Assembly: GCA_029962745.1 (NCBI GenBank)
Contig: CM057162.1
Coordinates: 11,750,123-11,814,122, forward strand
Reading direction: 5' to 3'
DNA length: 64,000 nucleotides
Origin: Echinometra lucunter
Taxonomy: Eukaryota; Echinodermata; Echinoidea; Camarodonta; Echinometridae
Part shown: piece by piece, positions 45,101 to 54,957 of the stretch
Numbering within the stretch: the stretch's first letter is position 1
Layout of the letters: each line of letters begins with the position of its first letter
Made by a program: the position numbers and the translations under genes
The notes under the pieces: generated by a model
What the model saw: the letters and a program-made list of their open reading frames with translations, nothing else
What the model was told of the DNA's origin: nothing
Database searches by the model: none

Positions 45101-46745
45101 CCCGAAAAAAGGACGATGGCTCATTACACCATTGCTTATACTAGCCTAAATACAAGCGAGTGAAGTTAGCGAGGGTTAATCTTGAATTACAAACTCTATT
45201 TTCATAGCAAAAGTGAGACTGTAACGTTTCTCACCGATTGTAGTAGTGGATTGAGTGATTCCCACTTTTGTTAAAGTCTCCATTATTTTGGTAGTAACTG
45301 GCAATCCTGCTGTAAAAGGTAAACAAAAAAAAACATGAAAAGTTTTATACTTTAAGATATATCCACGTTTATTTTCATTGATTGTAATAATCAGAAGCGT
45401 GTTCCCTGTGTCATCAATAGGGGTGGCGTCAGGGTATTTTGATAGGAGGCAAGATGACCCACATATTTTATTTATTATTTAGGTTTGAAATGAACAAATA
45501 GAGCTACTATAGTTGCATGACCCTGCCCTCTCTTCCCTCAAACTCTTCTTTTTTTTTTCTTCTTTTCTTTTTCTTTTTTTTTTACCACTTGAAAATTATC
45601 GGGGCGGCCGCCCTCCCAAAGTTACTATTCTGGTATATCATGAACGACGGCTATAGTAGTAAAATTCCTGTTTCAAATGGTATCGAAAACAAAGAAAGCT
45701 GAGGATGGGCGAGTATTAATTGTGGGTGTGTGAGAATGTGACTCGCGTATGAGTTCGAGCTTGAAATTTCGGCAAAGAGTTTCACTATCCACCCCCTACC
45801 CCCCCCCCCCCCCTCCTCGAAACGGATTTACACCGGTGCTGCATAGTATGCCAGACACTTTAGAGAATCCATAATATCGACCAGTGCAAAATATATTTGA
45901 TTATTACATGAAGGATACAGTATTTATTCAATTTAATCTTTACGTTGATTGCAATGTTCCCCTTGAAATCCGACTGGGCAATGGCATTTGTAGCTTTGTA
46001 TAGTCTCCTCACACCAGCCGTTTTCACAGGGCTTCTTGTCACAATCTGTCAAAGATAAACGTAAGAAAGCATATCTAGCTGTCAGTATATTAAAGAATAA
46101 ATTTGTTTCCGATAAAATTACTTATGCCTTTTTTTTTGCGAGAAAGGGTTGTGTGTGGGGGTGATGTGTGTGTGCTTGGGAGTGGCCTTGTATTTATATG
46201 CTGAGATGGATGTTTCGTTTTTTGACTTGAATGACGACGATGAGTAAAAGTGCAATGAGAAATATGAAACCATAAATGGGAACTAAATTGCTGTGGGACA
46301 ATGCTTCCAGACCTTGTCTTTAAATCGAGGCCTATATATCAATATACCTGAAATCAAAGCGCATGTCACGTATTATCAGACATAATTTTTCAGTGTCTAA
46401 CTTTGCGAAACACATTTTGCTGAACCATCAATAGCTTCCCGGCCCACTAGTCGAGAAAAGTTGTTTTACATAGTAACGTTATCCTGCACAAAAACAAAGC
46501 TTGAAGATTACCGGGGAAACTGCAGGTTCTATGTCCTTGAGGAACTCCAAACTTGCTCTTAGCTCTGTAGCATCCATAATCCGCAGATGAAGCAGGGATG
46601 AGCTTTGGGATGGTCTGTACCCAGCTGCCATTAGGGTGTTGCTTCTTCCCGCATTCGAGGAACATTGGTAAGGTGTAGTTCAATTCAGACACACTACTAT
46701 TACATGCATGTGTGCTTTTGCTGGCACCTGATTGCAGGATTAGAA
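38900..46745 (-). CDS. secreted EGF-fibrinogen-domain protein, unit 2 (six exons)
   Basis: Gene-level entry joining exons 46745-46512, 46045-45944, 45306-45235, 42622-42483, 40248-39987 and 39165-38900. Same lengths, phases and domain order as unit 1: four-cysteine module, EGF, Ser/Thr linker, FReD, stop. About 358 residues, no stops or frameshifts. It is the more compact copy (7.8 kb versus 16.5 kb). The FReD keeps all four cysteines and the calcium loop but with 'DRDHDD' in place of 'DRDNDRRR'. Likely an extracellular recognition or lectin-like protein, by family. N-terminal start not found; the candidate upstream exon is 49351-49478. The divergence pattern suggests two separate functional genes rather than alleles. 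Confidence 0.85.
39166..39986 (-). other. unit 2 last intron
   Basis: 821 bp, GT-AG, alignable with 14144-14855. An extra stretch near 39620-39840 is not in unit 1. No other feature. Confidence 0.65.
39987..40248 (-). CDS. unit 2 FReD exon 2 (central part)
   Basis: 262 bp, acceptor CAG 40249-40251, donor GTATGT from 39986. Encodes '[16 protein letters not shown]', '[14 protein letters not shown]', '[12 protein letters not shown]' and '[14 protein letters not shown]'. Seven substitutions against unit 1, none at core positions. Confidence 0.96.
40249..42482 (-). other. unit 2 FReD intron between exons 1 and 2
   Basis: 2.2 kb. It contains the C/G-rich element at about 41805-42279 and part of a hAT-like end near 40709 ('CACTGCCGTAGCCAGG' then G-run). 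A region around 41420-41520 has 'gcgagcgagcgagcc' but no bounded element. No exon. Confidence 0.6.
41805..42279. mobile_element. C/G-rich MITE with GCGTAAATC termini
   Basis: Left end inside a C run, then 'ggcatttgcgtaaatc'. Right end 'gatttacgcctgtg' is its approximate complement. Internal 'cgctcgcttcgctcgctcg' block and (GT) stretch. Unit 1 lacks it near 17620, where 'atttgaacccccgcaccc' runs on. Exact borders are blurred by the C runs. Confidence 0.55.
42483..42622 (-). CDS. unit 2 FReD exon 1 (N-terminal part)
   Basis: 140 bp with the same acceptor ('gtgcag') and donor (GTGAGT) as unit 1. Encodes '[15 protein letters not shown]', '[15 protein letters not shown]' and '[13 protein letters not shown]'. 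Three residues differ from unit 1. Confidence 0.96.
43182..44140. mobile_element. piggyBac-like non-autonomous element
   Basis: Flanked by TTAA on both sides (43178-43181, 44141-44144), with termini CCCTAAAAGGCC and GTATATTAGGG (complement starts CCCTAATA). Unit 0 shows the undisturbed 'gccattaagattaaag' at about 5423. TTAA target and CCCT start are piggyBac hallmarks. 959 bp, with C/G runs near each end and a 195 bp internal tandem duplication. No transposase. Confidence 0.75.
43503..43898. repeat. tandem duplication, ~195 bp period
   Basis: Two almost identical copies beginning 'aaatgggttatca', at 43503 and 43698, each ending 'ggaaaagtttctg'. Differences are a few indels in T, A and GTAT runs. 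Near-identity indicates a recent duplication inside the piggyBac-like element. Confidence 0.9.
44354..44935. repeat. tandem duplication, about 286 bp period
   Basis: Counterpart of 5984-6545 in unit 0, copies starting near 44354 and 44640. Unit 1 has one copy. Confidence 0.7.
45235..45306 (-). CDS. unit 2 Ser/Thr-rich linker exon
   Basis: 72 bp, acceptor 'ttttacagcag', donor GTGAGA, phase 1-1. Encodes '[15 protein letters not shown]' then 'ITQSTTTI'. Same length as unit 1 although 9 of 24 residues changed. An adjacent CAGCAG could allow a one-codon alternative acceptor. Confidence 0.83.
45307..45943 (-). other. unit 2 EGF-linker intron
   Basis: 637 bp against 1.9 kb in unit 1; the difference is mostly the foldback element 27621-28330. 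T-rich tract at 45548-45583 and a C-run at 45800-45813. Confidence 0.65.
45944..46045 (-). CDS. unit 2 EGF-like domain exon
   Basis: 102 bp, acceptor 'tctttgacag', donor GTAAAG, phase 1-1. Six cysteines in EGF spacing: '[14 protein letters not shown]', '[14 protein letters not shown]'. The '[10 protein letters not shown]' ending is textbook EGF. Confidence 0.94.
46046..46511 (-). other. unit 2 intron between four-cysteine and EGF exons
   Basis: 466 bp; lacks the MITE found in the unit 1 counterpart (29825-29966). No feature of its own. Confidence 0.65.
46512..46745 (-). CDS. unit 2 four-cysteine N-terminal module exon
   Basis: 234 bp, acceptor 'gtcatctgcacag', donor GTAATC, phase 1-1. About 78 residues with cysteines in 'STHACNSS', 'FLECGKK', 'YGCYRAK' and 'HRTCSFPG', and the same three sequons as unit 1. 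The frame stays open into the upstream sequence and gives a hydrophobic '[14 protein letters not shown]'. No ATG precedes it, so I take that as intron. Unrecognised fold. Confidence 0.85.
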
Positions 46746-49350
46746 CTGTGCAGATGACAGAACAGAAAGGCGTAAATCTTAGATTCTTCTTAACCCCGTT
46801 TTCAGAGGAACACGTAGTTAGAGACAATATCAGCTGTCTAAAGGAGAGTGTAAAGCAGTTTAAAGTACCATTTCATTAAAAAGGCTGGTTCAGATATGAT
46901 GCAGTACGGCGCATCAAAAACCGCGGCAATTTTGAATGGCAAATGGGGAGTGACTTGTACCTGCATTCGTTATACCTGAGTGGGCGAGCGTGTCACGTGT
47001 CAGGGCATGTGTGTTAACAGGATAAAGTGTGATGTGAAGCAATTAGCTTACGCCACCCCTCCTCTATTTTTTTCCTGACGCAGTTTATTGCTTCAAATGT
47101 GAACAAGCCTGAACAAGCCCAAGCCTTTACAGCACGCCTGGCAATCAAGTGACGGAGGCGCAACCATGCATCGAAGGTGAGGGGCACAACATGGAGGACG
47201 TCGGTGTTGCTAGGTTTATGATAGGAAAGGAACAAGGTCAACGATTACACGGATAAGTGGGGCTTTTGCGCTCCCATTTCCCCTCTCCTCCGCCCATCTC
47301 TTCTGATGAGTTGCATGTGCACTCAAAAATCTCGTTAAATTTTACATGTTTCTCCGATCTTCTGCTTATATCATCATTGAATAACAATAACGATACTCGG
47401 TTCTAAACTGCATACTGCAGGTATGGAATCAGCAGAGTAGATTTCGCAGTAATCTATTTATTGAATGTCGCCATTTAAAATGAACTCTCAACTCGCTGTG
47501 CCGATAAATTGCCTTTTACCAGGAAGTAGGGATGATGTGAATGCGTTATTTGAAAAAAAGCGCGTGTTTTATCAATATTTTTTTTGTTGTTTAGATTATG
47601 TGCTTGACTGACTTACTTTAGTATCAAGCATCATTTTTCACTGACGGTGTTATTCAAAAAATATCTCTAAATAAATTTTGATTATCCTGTACCAAATGTT
47701 GCTTGATTAATTACTATGGTCATGTGTCATGAACTCGACTCCTAAAAAGGGTGGTGCTGTTACATTTTGTGCTTTCAAACGGAAGTATTTCTTGATTTTT
47801 ATCAGAACCATTGAGGCCACCATAACAAGTTTGGTATTCTTAAAGCTGTATTAATACACTATAAATCTGCAAAGTTTCACAGTTATAGGTAATATATAAC
47901 TTGAATTACAGCCTTTTATATTTGGAAGGCCAGGGGTGGTGCCGGAAACGGCGCAGCATGTACAAAATGAATGGGAAAAAATCAGATTTCAGTGCTTTTT
48001 TTTTTTTTTGAAAAATGTTGATTTTTTGTCAAAACTTGTCATATAACTTAAAATGTTGTACCAAATTAAAGCTAATATACTCCTGGTTTGCTGTTTTATG
48101 ATTGAAAAGTGAGTTTGGCTAAGCGATGGTAGTGTTAAAAACTGAAATACTTGGATTTTTAGATCACAATTGGAACTGCCTATACAAAGTCAATACAGAA
48201 CTTACATTTTTCAATAGTTTTGGGAAGATGTCAATATTTTGGTCAAAACTTGCAATATGGCTTCACTTCTGGTTCCAAATTGAAGCTATTATATTCACCT
48301 TTACTATCTTGTGATTGAAAAATAAGCATGCCGTATTTATGTACGCCAGAGCTAAGTGAGATTAATGTGGACTTATTTAAGAATAATTTAGAAATAAAAT
48401 GGTTCATGTTCAAGTAAAGAAAATTATTAAAGAGGAAAGGGATTCAGAGATTAGTACATTAGCATCATTAAAATAAACGGGAAACGAATCTGCGAAATAT
48501 TCAAAGGTATTTTTCTATCGCCAGCACATAAAAATGAAGTAGATATTATTGGCAGTGGCGGCACCAGGATTGTTAAAGTAGGGGGGGCAAATGGAGGGCA
48601 AAAGAAATTGCTGGGGGGGGGGGGGCACCGGCAGTCAATTTTTTTTTTTTGCGTGTATGGAGAATTGAGCGTGCAGCGCAAGGTTTTTTTTTTCCTCTTA
48701 CACACATTTTAATATCAATTTTGCGAGCGAACAAAAAATAACCACTTTTTGGTTTTTAATCACATTTTCGAATAAATATCCTAAAATATGACGAGCGAGC
48801 GAAGCGAGCGAGCCAAAAATGGCTACTTTTCTTGTTTTTAATTGCATTTAAGAAGAGAACTTTATAGATATGATGAGCGAGCCAAGCGAGCGAGCCAAAA
48901 ATAACCATTTTTTTTGTTTTTAATTGCATCTTTAAATAAATATTCTGAAATATGACGAGCGAGCGAAGCGAACGAGCCAAAAATGGCTACTTTTCTTCTT
49001 TTTAATCGCATTTTAGAAAAGAACTTTAAAGATATGACGAGCGAGCGAAGCAAGCGAGCCAAAAATAACCACTTTTTTGTTTTCAATCGATGTTTTGAAG
49101 AGCGGAAAATGGTATTTTAGAGCACTTCACAGCTTGAATATGATGCTTATGACAACATCTACTTATTTACAAATTACTGTATAATTTTTCTTTTCAGTCC
49201 TCAAAAATTTTGGGGGGGTGGGCAACTGGGGGGCAAAGCTTCTGAGTGGGGGGGGGGGGAAATGCCCCCCCCCATGCCCCCCTTGGTGCCGCCACTGATT
49301 ATTGGTTATAAGAAATTGAAGGTATGCTATTTTGTCCTAGCAATACGTAC
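46746..49350 (-). other. unit 2 intron upstream of the four-cysteine exon
   Basis: Matches 30331-31720 with two extra blocks: about 47710-48330 (AT-rich, with two diverged ~130 bp copies of 'tcaaaacttg' and 'caaattgaagct'-like sequence) and the hAT-like element 48553-49297. No exon called. Confidence 0.55.
48553..49297. mobile_element. non-autonomous hAT-like transposon, family A copy 2
   Basis: 745 bp, termini CAGTGGCGGCACCA and TGGTGCCGCCACTG, perfect 8 bp target duplication 'attattgg' (48545-48552, 49298-49305). Four to five 'gcgagcgaagcgagcgagcc' blocks at roughly 95 bp spacing (about 48792, 48875, 48958, 49038). Unit 1 has the single-copy empty site at 31658-31665. Inverted relative to copy 1 at 8750-9394. 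Confidence 0.92.
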
Positions 49351-49478
49351 CACATGACAAGTAGGTGACTGTCGCATATGTGAACCTCCAAAACAGCTTC
49401 TGTTTATTGAAACAAGGGGGGGGGGGAGGAAATCAATATCATCATATTGCATGGGATCATGACACATGTAACGTCCTC
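49351..49478 (-). other. candidate upstream exon of unit 2 (frame unresolved)
   Basis: Acceptor 'tttatctttacag' and donor GTG|GTACGT on the minus strand. 128 bp, paralogous to 31721-31842. It contains a poly-C expansion and an 11 bp loss that nearly cancel. The phase-compatible frame ends 'LFWRFTYATVTYLSC' but has an in-frame TGA upstream and no ATG, as in unit 1. Non-coding 5' exon is the simplest reading. Confidence 0.45.
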
Positions 49479-49499
49479 CTGTAAAGATAAACTGGAGTT

Positions 49500-49643
49500 C
49501 TGGGGAGTGTTTCATGAAGAGTTTTGTCGGTGAAAATCAGTGACAAATGTTTCAAGCTACTGAAAATCCTTGCATCTGATTGGCTGACAGCAAATTAGTC
49601 GGTGAAAATCACCGACAAAACTCTTCATGAAATGTTCTCCTGG
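49500..49643. mobile_element. palindromic MITE, CTGGGGAGCG family, copy 3
   Basis: Inverted relative to copies 1 and 2 (core 'cttgcatctgattggctg'). It lies about 22 bp from the candidate exon acceptor. Unit 1 shows the uninterrupted 'gttctggtcatg' at about 31861. Confidence 0.82.
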
Positions 49644-49649
49644 ACATAT

Positions 49650-51790
49650 GATGAAAGAAACTGTCCCAAAGCAACTTGGAGAGTAAGGTGTGTATAAACA
49701 CAGGTGTCTAGTGTGAGATTTGGAGATTCGAAATGATAATTCACTTCCTTTTCCCAACAATTACTCGAACTGCACAAAGAAATGAATATGGGACCACACA
49801 CAAACCTTAATTGTCAAATTTCCCTAGCGCAAACCCCCCCCCCCCTCCAAAAAAAAGTGTCCTTGACTTCAGATCCGCAATATTCTCCTCCTCTTTCCTC
49901 TTTGCAACATTAAACGCATGTAAACTGGAGTGCTCTTAAAATTCAAGAAAGTAGTTGCTGACATATAATTTCTGTAATGTAGCTTTGAAAAATTCTGCAC
50001 TTCTAACATTTTGTCAATCCACGGTATCATGTAGTCTTGTCAGTACATATAATGATTCCTTGAGTCGACGAAATTCACATTAACTTTGGAGTATTTATTT
50101 TTCAGGTTTTTCTTCTTCTTCTTCTTCTTCTTTTTCTTCCCCCCCCCCCCCCTCTCTCTCTCTCTCTTTCAAAAGTTCTTTTTTGTTTATCGTTTACTTT
50201 TACACCCTTCGCCTTGATTTTGGGAGTCTGATTTTTTTTAATTTTTTTATTCATTCATTTTAGATTGATTTTTTTTTTCAAACTCCGATTATAGTGAAAT
50301 ACATTGGTGCTTCGTATCATTGATTACACTTTTGGTTTATTATTATTTCTTCTCTTTAAGTGAACGCTTACATAAGTTCTGGCTCCTTGGCAACGCTCTG
50401 TACGCAGCCCGCGCAGAGCGTTGCTAAGGAGCTCCTATAAGGAAAATTTTGTTTGCATTTATCTTGTCATTAAACTGTATACACTGAGGAAGGCCCGAGG
50501 CGGCCCGAAAATTCTGAACAATAAAAGCTAATTTTAAGATTTACACATGGCGTACCTTTGACTCTTTTTGAAGTTATTACTGTCTACATTATATATATAT
50601 ATACATATATGTGACCACACACTGATCTGGCATGACTTTTCAGCTTTTTTGGTCAAATTTCCCTAGCGCACTAGTAGTGTGACCTAACTTCGTGCATGTC
50701 CAAAGTTCGTGCATATGGTCATATCTCAAAAAAAAAGAAAAGATTGTTAATATCTGATAGCACCAAGGGAAAGAGCAACCCAGAATTACCCTAGAATTAA
50801 CCTTTCTTTGAAATTTAGGGAGGAATTGTGAAATCATTAATGAAAAATCGGCAGAGTTTGTAGCGTTTTGCGTCCGTTCCCCCGAAAAATGAACCTGCCG
50901 ACAAGGGTCTAGAATTCCTTTTTTCGAGAGACGATGTCATCAAAATTGTAAGGAAAATGTGATATCAAATGATTCTATGGCATTTTGTCTTGCAAGTGAT
51001 CCAATTATCCTACCTTTTATGGATCTCTAATTTGTATTAATCATTTGTAAGCTGTAAACGAATAGGTCTCGTTATTTCTGTAAACCTTTTCCAGGTCCAG
51101 TGCGTTGCGATACAACGTCGAATTTTGCGATCGCGATATCTCGGGAATTCTTCCTAAATTAGTCTTCTTCTTGCGCCTATTTGTAGTCTGAAACTTTGCT
51201 TTGTCTTTGGTGTCAATTAAATCAGAACAATTTTTCATAAAACTTGAGAAATTATGGATTGAAAATTGCGTTCTTTAGAAAATTAAAATGTGCACGAACT
51301 ATCGTCCCCCACCATACCAAACAAAAAAAAAAGTGGCCTTGATTTCAGATCCGCAAAATTTTCCTCCTCATTCCCCTTTGCAACGTCATACGCATGTAAA
51401 CTAGTAAAGTGAAGTGCTCTTAAAACCGAAGAAAACAGTTGTTGATTTATAATTTCTGCAATTTTCTCCAATTCTTACCATTTTTTTCAATCCACGGTAT
51501 GATGCAGTCCTGTCAGTAGATGTAATGCTTCCTTGTCAGTCGACGAAATTCACGAAAAAATATGAGATCCACGTCTTATACTAACACAATAACCACGGTA
51601 ACAACATGCACAAGGTGTTTGCAACGTGTTGACAATGAAGCTCATCATGCATAGTATTTTGATTAGTAACAGGGAGACGAACCACGGGGACACCGAAGAC
51701 AAGATGACAACAACATATCAGTGCAAGAGTATCGACAAAGTAGCGTTTTTATCTGTTTATTGAAGGCGGTCACTTAACCCTTTTTTATCA
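49650..51790. repeat. upstream flank of unit 2, partly duplicated
   Basis: The 'tttccctagcgca' to 'gtcgacgaaattcac' block occurs twice: 49810-50090 and again spread over 50650-51555. The second copy includes the 8235-8749 / 9395-9560 sequence with the empty hAT site at 51154-51161. Between them lie TTC/CT simple repeats (50105-50170) and a hairpin. No exon. Confidence 0.55.
50382..50432. repeat. 19 bp hairpin, GCTCCTTGGCAACGCTCTG
   Basis: Arms 50382-50400 and 50414-50432 are complementary with one mismatch, around a 13-base loop. Some 55 bases on, 'ctgaggaaggcccgaggcgg' and 'cccgaaaa' form another small GC stem. Structured 3' end of some retroelement is possible. Confidence 0.5.
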
Positions 51791-52406
51791 TCGCTTTTCA
51801 CCTCTGATAAGTGACTCTCCAAAATAGCCATAAATATAGTTATATAGGTATGAAATATCGATCGTGATGAAATCTAAAAATGCATTGACAATTATAGCTT
51901 CGTCATATGTATTAAGGAAAACGATCTCGTTAATGAATGAAAATAACAGTGATAAAGAGCCCTAAACTTGATTTGTTAATACCATGAATACGGGATGGGC
52001 ATGAATTCTCAAGTGCCATCGCATTTCTATTGTGTTGTCATCTACAGTAAAATGTGGTTACAGTCCATGATATTATACAGTTTCTTCTTCTGTTTTCTTT
52101 CTTTTTATTTGTTTCTGTGCTTTTTTTGTGTGTGTTATTTTGGGGTTTTAAAAATGATTTTTATTGTTTTTTGCTGATTATTCTCACTGCCTTAATGCTG
52201 GTTCCGCTCCTCTTTATCCTCTCGCGGTTCCTCTTTCTCTCTCTCTCTCTCTCTCTCTTTTCTCTCTTTCCATTCCCTTTCTCTCTTTTTTTCAAGCTTC
52301 TTTTGATTAGATTAGTTTATTTCCTAATAGCTAATTCATCAGTTAATTGATGGACGGATTAATCAAATTTTTTCATTACTTAATTACTTCACTAGTTCAC
52401 TGGCTT
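51791..52406. other. no gene recognised
   Basis: AT-rich, with a T-rich tract (52080-52165) and (CT)n at 52231-52262. From about 52240 it matches 1395-1520. Confidence 0.5.
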
Positions 52407-52409
52407 TAC

Positions 52410-52668
52410 CACTATGAGCATGACGGACAAAGAAAGCGGACAAAATAAACAACCCTTCATTCTACTCTTCACAATGGTTTTGGTAGTCAAAAGAACATCC
52501 CTTCACTGCTATTGTCTAAAATATGTGGAACAGGTGTCACATGCATATTCACCTGGAACTACATAATAGCTGTGAAGGAATGTTCTTTTCACTACCAGAA
52601 CCATTGTGAAGGGTAGAACGAGAGGTTGTTTACTTTGTTGGCTTTCTTTGTCCGCCATGTTCATAGTG
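52410..52668. mobile_element. CACTA-type MITE, copy 1
   Basis: 259 bp. Termini CACTATGAGCATGACGGACA and the complement of CACTATGAACATGGCGGACA. Flanked by tac / tat, a 3 bp duplication with one mismatch; the paralogous empty site has one 'tac' at 1521-1523. Strongly palindromic ('gaagggatgttcttttga' arms). CACTA start and 3 bp TSD fit the EnSpm/CACTA superfamily. Non-coding. Confidence 0.75.
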
Positions 52669-52671
52669 TAT

Positions 52672-54516
52672 TCTAAAATGATTAGGGCATGTACCATGAC
52701 TTGATTAAACACTAACAGTGGACCCTCGCTATGAAAGAATACTGTGTAGGGGTTGGGGAACGTTTTTTTAGGGGGGGGGGACTGACACCCAAACAGGTGG
52801 GGTGCAGGTGACGGAGCCCCTACAATCAAACTCTGCTTTATGATTGTACGCAATGGTGAAGGAAATCAATATTTAACAAAGGTGAAATCTGGCCTATTTT
52901 CATTGACGATTTTGTTCATTCTACTGTGAGTTATTTCATGAAACATGGTACGTATATTCAGGAGGTCATTAACTTATAGTATCTGATACGGCACGAAGCA
53001 ATGACGAAGCCCTAAACCTTCTTCTCATTTGCATAATTTGCTCCTTTGCTCACTGAAGCATTAGACATCGGGATTTCCGTGACACTAAAATCAGATGAAC
53101 TCCCAAGAAGACTGGTGATAGTTAACCAAAGTAAGCATTGAATTTTAGTCCATAAGTGAAAAAGAGCTTTTCCAGTCCCACGTACTTATTGGAGCATGAA
53201 CTTTCAATGAAAGGCATTGGGATCACTGATACATGTACATCGGTCATATAAACATACTAAAAATGTTATTCATGTGATTTTAGTGCACAAAAAATAAAGC
53301 GATACTTAGTTCATCATTCAGACATGGGGATATTGTGTTTTTATTATGTGTTCATTAATAGATATCATTTGCAAAAGCCATAACCACCCTTCCAAACAGG
53401 AATTCCTTCGCATTAGATCAAATTTACCACGCGAAAGCTGTCAAACCTGCAGTTTTGCAATTTTTACATTGTCCTCACTCAAGCGTGAAATTGAGTGCAC
53501 AAGTCATTTTCGTATGTTGGGAAGCACACAAAATTTATGTTGCATGCCCTCTAACGTTGGCAAATTGAAATTTGTTTCGATCATTGAATGAAATTTATGA
53601 TCTAAGGCTTGTGAACTTTAAAAACCGACCATTTTGCATTTAGGGCATGTTCGCCACAGCCTGACTGAAGAATTTGCCCGGAATTTTACGTGAAATGAAG
53701 CTGAGAAGTATAACTAAAAAAAAAAAAAATGTTTCTGTTTTCAGATTTCCCGCAAATATTCCTGATTTAAAAATTAAAAAGATTTGTTCTGGGGGAAACT
53801 TATTCTGTGTTTTATGTTTGTATACGGTACCTACAATAAACTGATATCAAATAAAATGTTTGCCAGAAACCTTGCATGAAAGAAGAGTGCAAAAAAGTAT
53901 AGAGGTATATGAGTACCTAGATGGGCACACATTTCAGAGTTCAAAGGTAAAGGAGTCATTTTCATATTTCTCTGTAATCTTGGTAATCTTCACATTCACT
54001 ATGCGTTCAAAACACTGACTCTACCGTTAATTCTGTAATGAGTTTTCTACACTTAATGGACCATTCAAATTCATACAAAGTTAGTGCGAAGTACAACGTC
54101 ATAAGTTTGTGCGCGAAAATTTGGGGGAAAAACTCTTTTGATTGATTGTGAACGCTCAAATAGTGACGATTTAATACGCATCTAGAATCATAAGTGGCGC
54201 GGATGACGTAAGACAATGACCATATCTGACAGATAAAGATATGATGTATTTTTGTACTGTCTTTACTTTTTCTCCTTAGTTTTGTCAGCAAACATTGTAA
54301 AAGGCCAGCAAACCTGTGTAGGGAGTACGGCTTCTCACACAGACTTCATTGTTCAAAAGCGCGTGAATTTCGCACTTTCCGTTGTCAACCGTTCAAAAAA
54401 GTCGCTTGTAAAGTATGGATAACACTTCTAATAATTTGAAACACCCACTACGACCAAAACAAAACATGGTTGTCAGCTACTCGAGATGGTATTCTCGGCT
54501 TCAGTGTTAGTTAGAT

Positions 54517-54560
<44 letters not shown>

Positions 54561-54638
54561 GTAATCCTTACTTGATTGGCATGTTAATGTTTGCGCCATG
54601 TACTCTTTCTTCTTTTCCTTCCAATAATATTTTGCTAA
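52672..54638. other. no gene recognised
   Basis: AT-rich. A minus-strand open frame (54007-54291) and a plus-strand one (53346-53591) have no recognisable motif or splice partner. (TA)n at 54521-54557. Confidence 0.45.
54521..54557. repeat. (TA)n microsatellite
   Basis: Uninterrupted TA repeat. Confidence 0.95.
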
Positions 54639-54954
54639 AGGGAGCTTTCGCACACATGACGGGAACGTCCCTAGGACGCAGCAGCAATAAGATCTAGAGA
54701 TGCGGCCCCGTCATACAATGTTTTGGAGCTTTCGCTCTCCGTTCGGTGATACTAGGACGCTGCGCGTGTATATACCTTACGCACTAATGCTATAGATAAA
54801 AGCTCCGTCCTCCACTGAGTACGGACGTTATTCTGGCTGAGAACTGTTCTCGATTTTAGCAGGACGGAGAAATTGGGGGATTTGAGCATGCGCAGTACAA
54901 AATTGTGCACACGACACGCAAAATTAACGTTCCCTCGTGTTTGCGAAAGCTCCC
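54639..54954. mobile_element. MITE with GGGAGCTTTCGC termini, PIF/Harbinger-like
   Basis: Inverted ends GGGAGCTTTCGCACAC / GTGTTTGCGAAAGCTCCC, extending through 'gggaacgt'. 'taa' on both sides (54636-54638, 54955-54957) is the 3 bp TWA-type duplication of PIF/Harbinger. The middle repeats 'ggagctttcgctctccg' and 'taggacg'. Non-coding. Confidence 0.65.
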
Positions 54955-54957
54955 TAA

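Larger units (their letters stand above)
42623..45234 (-). other. unit 2 linker-FReD intron
   Basis: 2.6 kb. Matches 5001-6640 of unit 0 nearly throughout, apart from the piggyBac-like insertion 43182-44140. C-runs at about 42755-42773 and 44221-44235. No exon. Confidence 0.65.

Noticed and set aside
46746..46827. Signal peptide encoded by extending the four-cysteine exon upstream
   Set aside because: The frame is open and hydrophobic in unit 2, but no ATG exists and the segment is a good pyrimidine tract plus acceptor. Unit 1 has an insertion here that is not frame-neutral.
53346..54291. Cys-containing open frames on both strands
   Set aside because: No recognisable family, no splice context and AT-rich codon use like the surrounding non-coding DNA.
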